DNA of 64,000 nucleotides from Haliotis asinina (Eukaryota > Mollusca > Gastropoda > Lepetellida > Haliotidae): positions 14,951,501 through 15,015,500 of the forward strand of contig NC_090283.1 in NCBI RefSeq assembly GCF_037392515.1, given 5' to 3'. Shown here piece after piece: positions 21,917 through 32,457 of this stretch (positions are counted from its first letter, which is position 1; each line of letters starts with the position of its first letter). The notes beneath the pieces were generated by a model. It was not told the origin of the DNA, searched no databases, and worked only from the letters and a program-made list of their open reading frames with translations. The translations under genes were made by a program, and so were the position numbers.

Positions 21917-23208
21917 CTGGAAAGGAAAAGGACATTCAGTTTGAATCATCAATTCAACTGAGAGACAATTCAATGAATGAAACACAGCAATATATATGAT
22001 AATGCAGATAACATGTATTACAAATATTAAATACGTATTACCATTTGCTCACTTTCAGTTATTACAGTTACATGTATGATACATACATTAAATATATTAA
22101 ACATGGATAGCAAAGTGACAGTGCAAACTCGATTTTTAGTGAAATCTAAAAATTCTTTGATGACTGACCTGATGAAACATTTGTCATTCACCCGAAAAAT
22201 CTTTACAAACTAACAAACATCTTGTTACGGAGATGGAGATAACGTATTTTTCTTGAAACAGACGTCTGGCAGTGAGGACAGAAAAGCCGTATTTCTCCTG
22301 GAATTTAAAATATATGTATATATTATGCTTGAATCCATGTACAGTTACACTTTGAGTGAGGTCAAAAAGGTTTGTTGTATGTATTAACATAGTGTCAGCT
22401 TCAATATAAAGCTATATGAATAATATTGTTATAAAAGAGATTCCCTTACCGGGCATCATTCTCCGAGTTTGTTGGTCCACAATCCATATCTGTAAATCAA
22501 ATAACTGACACAACGATTCTTTCAGAAATATGAAACTTGAGGTGTGATGATAATGTCAATGCATTGTAGGGCTAACACATGCAACATGTACTGATGGACA
22601 AGGTTTTAATGGTTATAAAACAAATATCAAACCATGAAAGTGATTAACTGGTACAACTGGATACACAGAACTGACACAGAACATAAGATACTAGATAATT
22701 TGATGAACTAATAAATGTATGATGTGACTTGGTTGAAATATTTCTGGAGTACAGATTATATGAATAGATATAACGAAGACATATATGCGGAATATCTCTG
22801 GGTACCCATGTTAAAACAAATATTGTAGAAACCAACCATATTTCAGAAACGTATTTCTCGTGATTTTAGGCTGTTTTTCTTGACAATTACTTGTCGCAAT
22901 GTCCACAAAGAACTGTGTCCCTGCAGCAGAAAGTGCCACGAATAGTCTACAGAAATTATGCATGTACAAATCATAGCCAAAGGGTCAGTGGGATTGTGCT
23001 TCATTCTTCATTCACATTGACAAATGAATTAAGGTTTCAAAGAAATTGTGACACATCACCAAATTATATTAGTAATAGTAGTAAAGTTAACTTAAAGGGT
23101 AGATAGGGATAGTAGATCTGGGTGTATAACTGAAAAGAACAAACAATGTTAATATTTCTAACCCCCGTGCATGTTGTGAGCACAGTGCGTAAATTACTTA
23201 CATGGTAC

Positions 23209-23228
23209 GGGGGGGGGGGGGGGGGGGG
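23209..23228. repeat. 20-nt poly-G run
   Basis: Twenty consecutive G. A second 20-G run lies at 24329-24348 after a (GT)n tract. Both are inside the CACTA-like element. Confidence 0.9.
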
Positions 23229-23826
23229 TGTCCATCCAGCAGAAATATATCCGGATACTACCTTCTCCTGACAGGATTTTAGAAAATAACTTATTTGCCA
23301 CAATAAAGTTTCCCATGAGTGCTAAATCAGTAGGACTCATGACGCTCGGGCATGTTAAAGTAAGGTGAACATGTTTTCACAATTAATCACTGTTAATAAT
23401 CACAAGGTCTACATATTGATGCTTGACACTGAGAAAAGCAATCCGTGACGCTAATGCGATGAAAAGACTGCTAAAACCATAACTGCTCACTGTTGTCACT
23501 TTGAGTACTTACATTCAATCCGCTGAATTCCACTTTTCACACTCCCCTTTGATGTCGGCAATGTAAACAAATAAACGAATGGCGACAGGATCACGTCCAC
23601 GCGAGACTATCTAATTGTTAACAAAACAACTCACAACAGGGTGTACCTTCCTCTTTTGTTGTAGAACGAGGAAATCTACTGTCAAATGGTCACATTAGAT
23701 TTATTTAAAAAAACACAATGACAAAACTGTCTATTTCCCGTGAGTGTTAGCGAGACGCCATCTTGTTTGGCGGGTGGGAACAAATTTGTTTTCCTAGCAA
23801 TTATTTTTCAAAACTTTAAGCATAAG

Positions 23827-26343
23827 ATGGCTGCGTCGTGTAAACTTTGCCATGGCCACCTCACTTTCCCCAAAAGCACTCGACGAAAGAATTCGCGACT
23901 TGGAGAAGAAAGCAGAGAACGGATGCGAGCAACTCGGAGTACCTCGGATGTGTCAGGTAAGACCGAGGGTATTTTATTGTAAATAACGTTTAAAGAAATA
24001 TTGCGTTAATGACAGAAATCCGGATAGATTATAAAGTTTATCCCGCGAATGTATATTTTCGCTCGTATTATTTTCAAATGTTATCGTTAAATCTAAGTAA
24101 AATAGGCCTGAAAAATAAGTTTGTTTATATTCCATTTCAATAGATCGACATGGTATAGAATACACCAAGCTTGTATTTGTAAGTAACTATCTTAGTACTA
24201 ACCACAAGTATTTATTTAAGTTTAAAGGGGCAGACTTTTGATTTTAGTGCTCCTGTTAATAGTTTGCAAATTTTAGCGTTGCAACTCGGTTAACACTTGT
24301 ACAAAAGGTGTGTGTGTGTGTGTGTGGTGGGGGGGGGGGGGGGGGGGGATGAATTACGATCTGCATCAAAAAGATCCGCCATATGTAGTGGTTCACTCAT
24401 GGGTTTACTGGGTATTGCAAGATGTATTTCACCAATTCAGATATATTTTAAAGAATGATAAAAATGATGGGCTTTTACAATGGCAACATTTCGGTGTAAT
24501 TTATTAAATGCAATCCTGGATCATTAGTGAAATGAAATTGTTTACCCCCAAATTCGCTCAGAGGGGTCAGATGCGTTTCTGAACTATTTGAGGCAAACAC
24601 TAAATTCATATAAGAAACTGTTAGCTCTGCGTAGGATACATTTACAATTTCATGTAATTTTTCAATAATTTAATACATACGTGTTGAGCATAATCATATA
24701 TATATACCTGTTATATTTAACGTATTTGATTTAATCTTTTAGGCTGTTGTGAGAAAAATCTGGACACGACTGCTCCTGGAGGATCACCCTTGTCTATCGA
24801 AGGTATGTGCAAATGGATTTGAATAGCCGGTAAACTAAATCAGTTTAACATTACACCTGTGTGAAATTGCCATCAAACTGACCCCTTGATTTTACAATGC
24901 TTAATTGCTGCAAGGTTATGTCATGTGATATAACTAAACTTCTTTTATCATGATCTTTATGTCAGTTGTTCACTTACCGGTTGCATAACTTTGGCAAACA
25001 GGATGTACATAGAATTTGCACGAAATAACACAAAGGATGGTTAGCCTTTTTGGAAGTTATTTTAAATCATTTAACTACAAAATGGTAAACTTTCAGAACA
25101 ATATATGTATTCAAAGTTATAAATCTGCAGTTTACTTGGTTGTATAATTTTCACTGACGATGGTTAATTTTAATAGACATTGTGTTGAATGCATGATTGA
25201 ATGAAGTGCAAGAAAAATGACATTTATTTTTATTTCAGTAAAGCCGATGACGAGGACTCTATGAATATAGTAGTCAAAGAAACAAGTGACTATATCACGA
25301 CCAAGGATGGTCAATAGGATCTTGTGAAGGTAATTTTCACTCACCTGCCTGTCATTATAAATAGTTAATGATTTAAATAATAGTGTAAAGACAGATTTAT
25401 GGATGTTAACTTCAGTAACCAAGCCAGCATGGCATATATAAATACCTTTGCCTAACAGATGAACTAAAATGTGTGAAACATGCTGTATAGTACTTTAAAC
25501 ATTTATTTTCAGAAGCGCTTTGTAGAGTGTGGCGGAACAGGCGTGATGATCTCAGTAGACAAGAAACCGGAAAGAAAGTGTCACACAGAACAGCAGCAAA
25601 AAAACAAAAAGAATGAAATCCATAAGTATATCTATTCGAATAATAACATGTAACAATTCTTCTCATTACAATGTGTGACAGATTCTAAGTTCCGGAAATA
25701 TACATTTAAAATGTTTATGGATTATTGCTTTTTACATTCTTAAGATATGTAACACATGATTCAGATCATAATTTCATAAATCATAACATAAGAATCAAGT
25801 CAGTTAATGGTGATATATAAACATGTTATTACACTTCAGTGACTTCATGTCACTTCAGAGCAACAGATTGTGTGTCCATAAGAAAATAGGATATGTCATT
25901 AAATGTGATAAACTGCTTAATTTGTGTTGGGGTGATTAATGAAGTAAATAATTTTTCACGACACTTCCTTTTTAATAATTTGCAATCCATCTTGGCATTA
26001 TGGTTTATCTGTTGATTGATTTTTGTTTAATTTTCAGAAAATTGCACTGCGCATGAAAAGCCTGAAAACTATTGACTGGCCAGATCGACGAAAGGAAAGG
26101 GTTTCAACTATACTTACCTTGGAAATGACTTCACCAGTTGTGAGTGATGAAGAAGATGCCAATTCATTGCTCCCTTACCCCTTTACCTGGGAATCTAAAC
26201 TCAAGATGTCTGCACTGGACTCAGCCACAATTTTCAACGCCACCACCAAAGCTAAGGCCAACATGAAGACCAGGATGCGGCATCCAACCACAATGACAGA
26301 GATATCCGCTCAAGGATGCCCAAGTGGGCTAGTAAATAGCTAA
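23827..26343 (+). other. Candidate spliced gene carried by the CACTA-like element
   Basis: Exon 1 (23827-23956) starts at a YY1-like AAGATGGCTGCG and ends at GTAAGA. Exon 2 (24743-24802) has TTTTAG and GTATGT borders. Then come 25513-25616 (TTATTTTCAG acceptor) and 26038-26343 (TTTTCAG acceptor). In one phase exons 1, 2 and 3 join to end VWRNRRDDLSRQETGKKV...KKQKE stop. A second ATG at 23852 gives another phase (LDERIRDLEKKAENG). The last segment reads IDWPDRRKERVST and SPVVSDEEDANS, recalling uncharacterised mobile-element-linked animal proteins with a SxEEx...WxS pattern. Which frame is real is unresolved; transcript data would decide. Confidence 0.4.
24309..24348. repeat. (GT)n followed by 20 G
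   Basis: About nine GT units pass through TGGT into a 20-nt G run. Confidence 0.9.
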
Positions 26344-26939
26344 TCGATCACATGAACGTAATTTTATCTGTGATCAATTAAATTTGAATTATTCTCAATG
26401 TAAAACTTTAATAGTTTTGATATTCTGATTTTATTTCAATTAATACAATTTTATTCAATCTTAATTTTTATCTATTTTCCAAGAGACCTTTATTTACTTT
26501 AAATACATTTTTTGTACTTTCAATGTAACCTAAGTTCTTTATTGCATTTTATTTCATTGTTGTATTGTATTGCATGGTGTGTGTTATTATATGTTTAGCA
26601 TTGACTGACTGGGGTGTGTTTTTCTGTGTCAGCGTGAGGAGGTGCAGGAGGAGTCAAGGGATGCAACTGTTATAGCATGTTTTTAGAAATATTTTTGTCA
26701 TAAGTGACAAATATTGATCTGTTATCTAGTGCTATATCTTTTTATTATTTATTAGATATATGTTTGATCCATATTTGTCTGAAAATAAAACAGTGAATCT
26801 TATTGTATCTTTTGTTTTTCTTTATGTATACGTGATGATTGTACACAAACTCCTTATATTGTCTTTGCCAACCAGGAGTAACAAGAATGTTATATGCAAT
26901 GACACACATTGAATGACTCCTGTGAACCTGAGTAAATGA

Positions 26940-27270
26940 AATGCTGTGGAAAGTTTTCTGGCAACAGAAACTCTGCGGAAACCTGATGGAGTCTTGGTAA
27001 CTGAAACTCTGCGGAAACCTGATGGAGTCTTGGTGCCTGAAACCCTGCGGAAACCTGATGGATCTCTAACTTAACTGAAACTCAACGGAAACTTGTTGGA
27101 GCATGGGTAACGGATACCGTGCGGAAACCCTTAGAAAGTGGGTAATTGACAGTTTCCGTCATTGCGGAAACTCAGTGTAAAAGAACGGAAACTCACTGGA
27201 TTCTTGGTGGAAACTTAAGTTTCAGTCCACTTTCCATCAGGTTTCCGCACTGCGGAAACCAGGTTATTTT
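26940..27270. repeat. Right subterminal repeat block of the CACTA-like element
   Basis: It has at least eight GCGGAAAC units, several within TGCGGAAACCTGATGGAGTC spaced 31-44 bp apart, plus inverted GTTTCCGTCATTGCGGAAAC near 27150. It mirrors the left block. Before it, 26344-26940 is AT-rich with no recognised gene. Confidence 0.85.
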
Positions 27271-27280
27271 TGCCGTGGAC

Positions 27281-27918
27281 AGTGAAAACATCTCAGTGGA
27301 TTTGGAACATACATGTCAATTTTCATAGAGGAGCATCCTACTTTAATTGATTGAGGTAAACTGGGTACATCAAACGTAAGCAAGTAAGTATTTGTGGGTA
27401 GATATATTCCGTCCTTTTTAAAGCTGAATCGCTTAGCCTCGACCACTCCTTGCATACGCAGCTGACTAACAATGTCATCGGTTGACAGATCAGCAAGACA
27501 CTTATCTCTGTCTCGGTCCTTTGCTAAAATTTAAAGATTTGTGAGCATAGCATTTTACAGAGATATTTGCGAATGAATTTGCTTCCAGAAGATTGGCCGC
27601 TTGTTCTCTCTTTAGACATTCTATGAGAATTGAACCAGATCGAGTTTTTGTAGCATTCTTGACAGTCCCAGCAATTCCTTGAATTGCTTTCTCTAGCAGA
27701 AAGGTAGAACAAGATGTCAACTTTTTCTCACTTGATTCAGCGACAATGAATCGAGGCCATGTGTTACGTTCAGAGTAACAGAGTCTGGTAATGATATCAT
27801 CCTCATCATCAGTACCATCAATGTGATAACGTTTTTGCTTTTGGGGGTTTTGGTTTGCCATGGTAATAGATTTGTGTTTCATCCTCCTGGCTCCCCACCC
27901 TCCACGGAGTGTCAACAA
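27281..27918 (-). pseudogene. LINE copy C ORF1, N-terminal part
   Basis: It holds the RRM-like half of the Gag-like protein (WPRFIVAESSEKK, AIQGIAGTVKNATKTRSGS, TNTYLLTFDVPSLPQSIKVG). A frame break lies near 27500-27530. The likely start is the MANQNPQKQKRYH Met at about 27861, matching the MA-start of other copies. It reaches the first knuckle region (NPLRCFHC), where the CACTA-like element begins. Confidence 0.8.
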
Positions 27919-28159
27919 GGACGATGTCTAATGCCTGTGGGCCTCCAGCAGGCGGCACCAAGGATACCAAGAGGATATGCTCAAGCAGTAGCATTAGAGA
28001 TATGCACCACAAGATTGGCCCATGAGCCACCGCCCTCTGGTCATAAGACTCTAGGCAAAGTTCATGTAAACAAAATTATAGTTAAATAATATTACTTAAA
28101 CCAAGGGCGCCAAGACCAAAATATAAACAATTCCACAGTTTGTGCAAATTTCAACATAA

Positions 28160-28447
28160 ACTCCATGCACGGGGCTTGGCATGACCAGCCGATTGGTTGA
28201 ACCGGGCCCATTCAACCACCTGTCTAGGCGAAGTCAGGGCCAATGTGGTGTATTGAGCAACAGGAACATGGTTGCAAGCTCCTATTGCCCTCAAACACCA
28301 GGATCCCCTCCTCCGCCGACACAGGGCCGCAACCCACGGCAAACGGGTTGGTGGACCAAATATCCCCCCGGGTCCACAGCGGGGGTGTCGACGAGCTCTT
28401 AGCGTTACCCAGCACCCACCACGAGGAGGTGGCTCGCCACGGGTGCC
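28160..28447 (-). promoter_or_regulatory. LINE copy C 5'-terminal UTR block
   Basis: The GC-rich block is shared with copies A, B, D and E and ends at the common 5' terminus GGCACCCGTGGCGAGCCACC (minus strand). Short open frames on either strand here are repeat by-products. Confidence 0.75.
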
Positions 28448-30535
28448 AATCATTCAATCAGACAACACTAAATGAGATACATGAACACCTCTTTCAACCT
28501 CAAAATAACAGCCTCTGGCCGAATACATGTCCAGGTAAAGTTTTGTCCCGTGACAAGTGTAAAACAAACTAATGCGCTGTTAGATCATTGGACAACCTGT
28601 TTTGTGGAGTCACGCCCATTGCCAACCTTCTGAACCTTGTTTTCTTTCAAAACAAAAATAAGTATGCACATCTTCATAAATATTTGGGGAGATTATGATG
28701 TATGCATCACAATAAATCAGTATCTTTTTGTAGCTGTTTTGAATTCTATAGTACATGTACTTGAATTATGATATTTATTCATAACAATGTGCAGATTATA
28801 TTGAAATGTTCAGCTGCTATTATGTTTGATGTACAAGTAGTGTGCGCAAAATGTATATGCAAATAAATACTATCTCTACTCAAAGGTTGGATAGGGTTAT
28901 CCGGGGTGAAAATAATCAGATTGTCACGCTATGAGCGCTTCAAAGAAAAATAAACTCGTCAAAGTGGTTGTTAGTCCTTGCTTGTACATTTCAGGCATCC
29001 TTACGACCATGTATGTTCACGATACACAAACTATTTCATGATAGCTATAGTTGATAAAGCCGAAATCTAGCATATCGATTGGTCAACAATCTAACCTTTA
29101 GTCAATCTGTATGTAAGCTGTCTAGTGACCGAACGTGTTCTTCAGAAATTTAGCCCACGCACCATCACCTGTCATTTCCTATGTGACAGGTATCCCTCGA
29201 TACGATTGGTCATAGATAAAAAATCAGGGACTATATTGAGATACAAAACGTCCTATTTGGGAACTTTGATGACGCCCCATCCCATGACCCTTTGTCTTAT
29301 GTATGTGCAAGGAATAACATTATACAATCTGTATACATGTATGTTATTGTGATAACATATATTTTATGCGTTAAATCTAGATGAAGAAAAGTGACAAACT
29401 GTGAATCTGTTCCATGTACGTCACACACTAGCTTATTAGTACTTACCTTAAAATATTCAGTATACACTAGCAACGTATCAGCGAAAACGCTTCTTTCCTA
29501 GAAGATTATTAGGCATGTGTGTAAATTCTCCCTTACTGCCATTGACATAGATGTTTTGAACAATTTAACCTCACACAATGATATGAGAGGGACGTTTTGT
29601 TTAAGCATGTCTTACATACAAAGAATACAAACATGTGTTTAGAAAATACACATGCACACACCACCAAAAGTCTACAAGAGAAAGTGCAATAAAATTACGT
29701 AATATATACGTTGCATATATGACATGTATTCACTCCTGCTTTCTTTCAACATATATCTTTACAACACAATTAAACAATCAGGACTTGCTCATATGACGAC
29801 ACAGTTTCCAGTAATCTCTGAAACCTGCCAGGGATATCCGTCATGAATAGCCCTAGTTAGTCCTGTCACAGCCAGGCAGGCAATCAGCATGGGGCTCCAG
29901 TGGCTCTGGGGTTAATGAGTTAACAATGTTTTTAACCATTGTGTTTGACAATGCACATATATGTCACGTGTAAATCTAAGTGCATGTAACTTTAAGAGCA
30001 TGTAGTACACGTGCATGGAAAGCATTATGGTGTGTTTGAGTGAACTGCTCTTCACGAAAACAATAATACATGGCACTGAAGTTAGTAAACAGAATTTTGA
30101 ATTGCCCTGAGAAATATGCGTTCCCTTAAATTTTTCCATGAGTATATATGATTGAGGGAAGGATAGTTTTATATTCTTGGGTTATATGGTGTGGTCCTGT
30201 ACCCCTATTGTTTATACTATTCCACATGAGTAACTCATTGGAAATAAGTGGTGGCACTGGATGAAAAGGAACAATTTTGGTCGACTTTTTTTTTTATAGA
30301 TAGACAAAATCTTTCTTGCAATACACACAAGGCTTTGGAGTCTCCATATACTACGTTTGCCGTTGAATGTCAGATCCCCACATGTTTTGTTGAATGATCA
30401 TACATAGCGCACTCCTGTCCATCATTCATTATAAAAAATCTAAACCATTAACTTCGCACGTATCCCGCTCTATTCTCCATCCATGAAGAGCTGAGTTAAA
30501 ATCTTCAGTAACAAACTGCTTGTCTTGAGAGGTAA
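28448..30535. other. About 2.1 kb with no recognised gene
   Basis: AT-rich, with open stretches of at most about 75 codons and no motif. It could be intergenic or intronic host DNA. I see no repeat array or RNA gene. Confidence 0.5.
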
Positions 30536-30705
30536 CTAACAGGATCGGGGGGGTCAGACTCATTGACTTCGTTGACACAAATTGTCGTATCCCAGTTGCT
30601 TAGATCGATGCTCCTGCTTTTGATCGCTGGATTATCTGGTCAAGACTTTACTTTTCATAAACCACATCGTATAGCTGGAATATTGCTGACTGCGAGTGAG
30701 CAGTG
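30536..30705 (+). repeat. SINE-like repeat, interrupted family member
   Basis: It carries the family core AACAGGATCGGG...GTCAGACTCATTGACTTCGT, then GATCGATGCTC and CGTATAGCTGGAATATTGCTG. The rest of the tail is missing. LINE copy D inserted just downstream at 30757. Confidence 0.7.
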
Positions 30706-30743
30706 TTCTCGAGGTACTTCCGTTGGGCTCGCCAGGAACGTGG

Positions 30744-30756
30744 GATTGTGGATTCA
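30744..30756. repeat. Target-site duplication, left of LINE copy D
   Basis: GATTGTGGATTCA is identical to 42798-42810. Confidence 0.9.
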
Positions 30757-31368
30757 GTGAGTGAGTGATTTAAAATTTAATGTCACATCGGCAATATTTC
30801 AGCCATATCGTGACGGGAACGTAACATTAAAATGGAATATATGAGTATTATAAAAACCTGTCGACGAACGGCAGTAAAACAACTAGAACATCACAGAAAA
30901 GAATGTAAAACCAGTAGCTATGCCTAAAACAATTTATCGATAGAGGACAATACAATATAAAACTGGGCTATAGATTGCTAACAACTGAAGGTAGACCACC
31001 ATACTAGGGACCATGGGGACTTACATTACCTTTGCTACCTGCATGGACCCTAGCTGGATTTACATCATCCCCTCAGCCGTCAGCAATTTGGGAAATCTAG
31101 CCATACAATAAAAAAACCCACTTATACTACGATTAAAAACGTGGAAATTTAGAATTTACTTTGAATGTTTCTGGACTTACGTACCCTCTCAGGAGGACAG
31201 TAATTATACAGTACTTCAACCCCCTTTGAGGATACAGGCACTAACAAGCACAGCTACCAATTTAAACTTCCGATAATAAAAAATTATCTATTTACAATTT
31301 ATTTAATAAATCTAATTCTTTTAAAAATCCAATAATTAAATGAGAACTGATATTAGTAAAAAGGTCCT

Positions 31369-31845
31369 TCATACTACGTGATTTAAATAGGTATCCCTTG
31401 CGATGGAATATTCCACGCAGTCAAGCAAGACATGCTTGACCGTGATTCCTTCATCACAAGGGATACAAAATGGAGGATCCTCACCTTTCAAAAGGTATTT
31501 ATGCGTATATCTGGTGTGACCAATACGACATCGTCGCATAACGGCCTCTTCAAATCTGGACTGACAGCCCAAGTAGGTGTAACCAATATACGGCTTTATT
31601 TCATGTAATTTATTTATACCTACTTGGGTGTCTCACTTCTTCTGCATCAGATCACGGATGTAAGTTCTAATGCTAGCTTTGTAATCAGAGTATGGAATAA
31701 GAAGTGGTGTCACAGATTTGTTGAGTGCTGCCTTGGCAGCAAGATTGGCCATCATGTTCCTAGAAATTCCTACGTGACTTGGTAACCAACAAAAGGCGAG
31801 AGTCTGAATAGATGATGCACTGTTTATATTTAGGATGTCTTTCAA
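31369..31845 (-). pseudogene. LINE copy D ORF2, C-terminal remnant
   Basis: 31369-31572 encodes the Cys/His motif (CIPCDEGITVKHVLLDC). 31633-31845 encodes the RNase H end (LPSHVGISRNMMANLAAKAA), where GNTMAD has become RNMMAN, losing the usual final Asp. A frame break separates them. Confidence 0.8.
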
Positions 31846-31875
31846 TATATTTAAGAGCCGTTATATATGGCGTTA

Positions 31876-31888
31876 GCTTCCGTTGTGA
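31876..31888. repeat. Target-site duplication, left of LINE copy B
   Basis: GCTTCCGTTGTGA is identical to 38033-38045. The duplicated bases are RNase H coding sequence of copy D. Confidence 0.95.
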
Positions 31889-32457
31889 GTTAGTGAGTTA
31901 GTGAGTTAGTGAGTTAATATGTAACGTCACATCGGCAATATTTCAGCCATATCGTGACGAGAACATTTCTATATTGAAATGAAATATGTATACATTATAA
32001 ACACCTGTCGTCAGAGGACAGTAAAACAACTAGAATATCACAGTTACATTTAAAACTAGTGTGGAGAGTTAAAACAAATACCACTGTTTGGACAATACAA
32101 TATAAAATACGGGCTGTAGATCGCCAACAACTGAAGGCAGATCACCATACTAGGGACCATGGGGACTTACATTACTTTTGCTACCTGCATGGACCCTAGC
32201 TGGATTTACACCATGCCCTCAGCCGTTGGTGATTGTAGGAAAATGTAGCCGAAATATAAAATGACAAAAATACTACGATTAAAAATTGGTCAGTTTAGAT
32301 TTCACTTTGAAAGTTTTGGGACTTACGTATCCTCTCAGGGGGACAATAATTTTACGCTACTTTAACCCCCTTTGAGGGTACAGCCACTAACAATCGCAGT
32401 TGACAATTCTTACCACCATGGTTAAAATATCAACTTTCTATTTACAAAACATATTAT

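Larger units (their letters stand above)
21172..27277. mobile_element. CACTA-like DNA transposon with GTTTCCGC subterminal repeats
   Basis: 6.1 kb bounded by CACAGCAAAAATAAC on the left and its near-complement GTTATTTTTGCCGTG on the right. The outer ends are CAC...GTG. GAC flanks both sides (21169-21171 and 27278-27280), a 3-bp target duplication. The empty site rebuilt from flanks, TTCTGAC|AGTGAAAACATCT, aligns without gaps to sister LINEs (TTCTGACATTTAAAGCATCT). Both 300-bp ends hold many GTTTCCGC/GCGGAAAC units. CAC termini, a 3-bp duplication and repeated subterminal motifs fit CACTA/EnSpm. No transposase-length ORF is visible, so it is non-autonomous, degraded or of unfamiliar type. Confidence 0.7.
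16306..28447 (-). mobile_element. LINE copy C, split by a CACTA-like element
   Basis: The 3' part spans 16306-21171 and the 5' part 27281-28447. Removing 21172-27280 leaves about 6.03 kb, matching the intact copies. The 3' end has the GTGAGTGAGTGAGTTAATAT junction and the 5' end GGGTGCC. Unlike copies A, B, D and E, I see no matching target-site duplication: the left flank ends AAGAAGAATA and the right begins AATCATTCAA. Its ORF1 sequence is the most divergent of the set, suggesting a separate subfamily. Confidence 0.8.

Noticed and set aside
25243..25329. Extra exon between exon 2 and 25513 in the transposon gene
   Set aside because: It has AG and GT borders, but every phase meets a stop within or at its start.
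30757..30900. Reading the GTGAGTGAGTGAG tracts as microsatellites
   Set aside because: They recur only at LINE 3' ends and SINE-like tails, so they are element tails.
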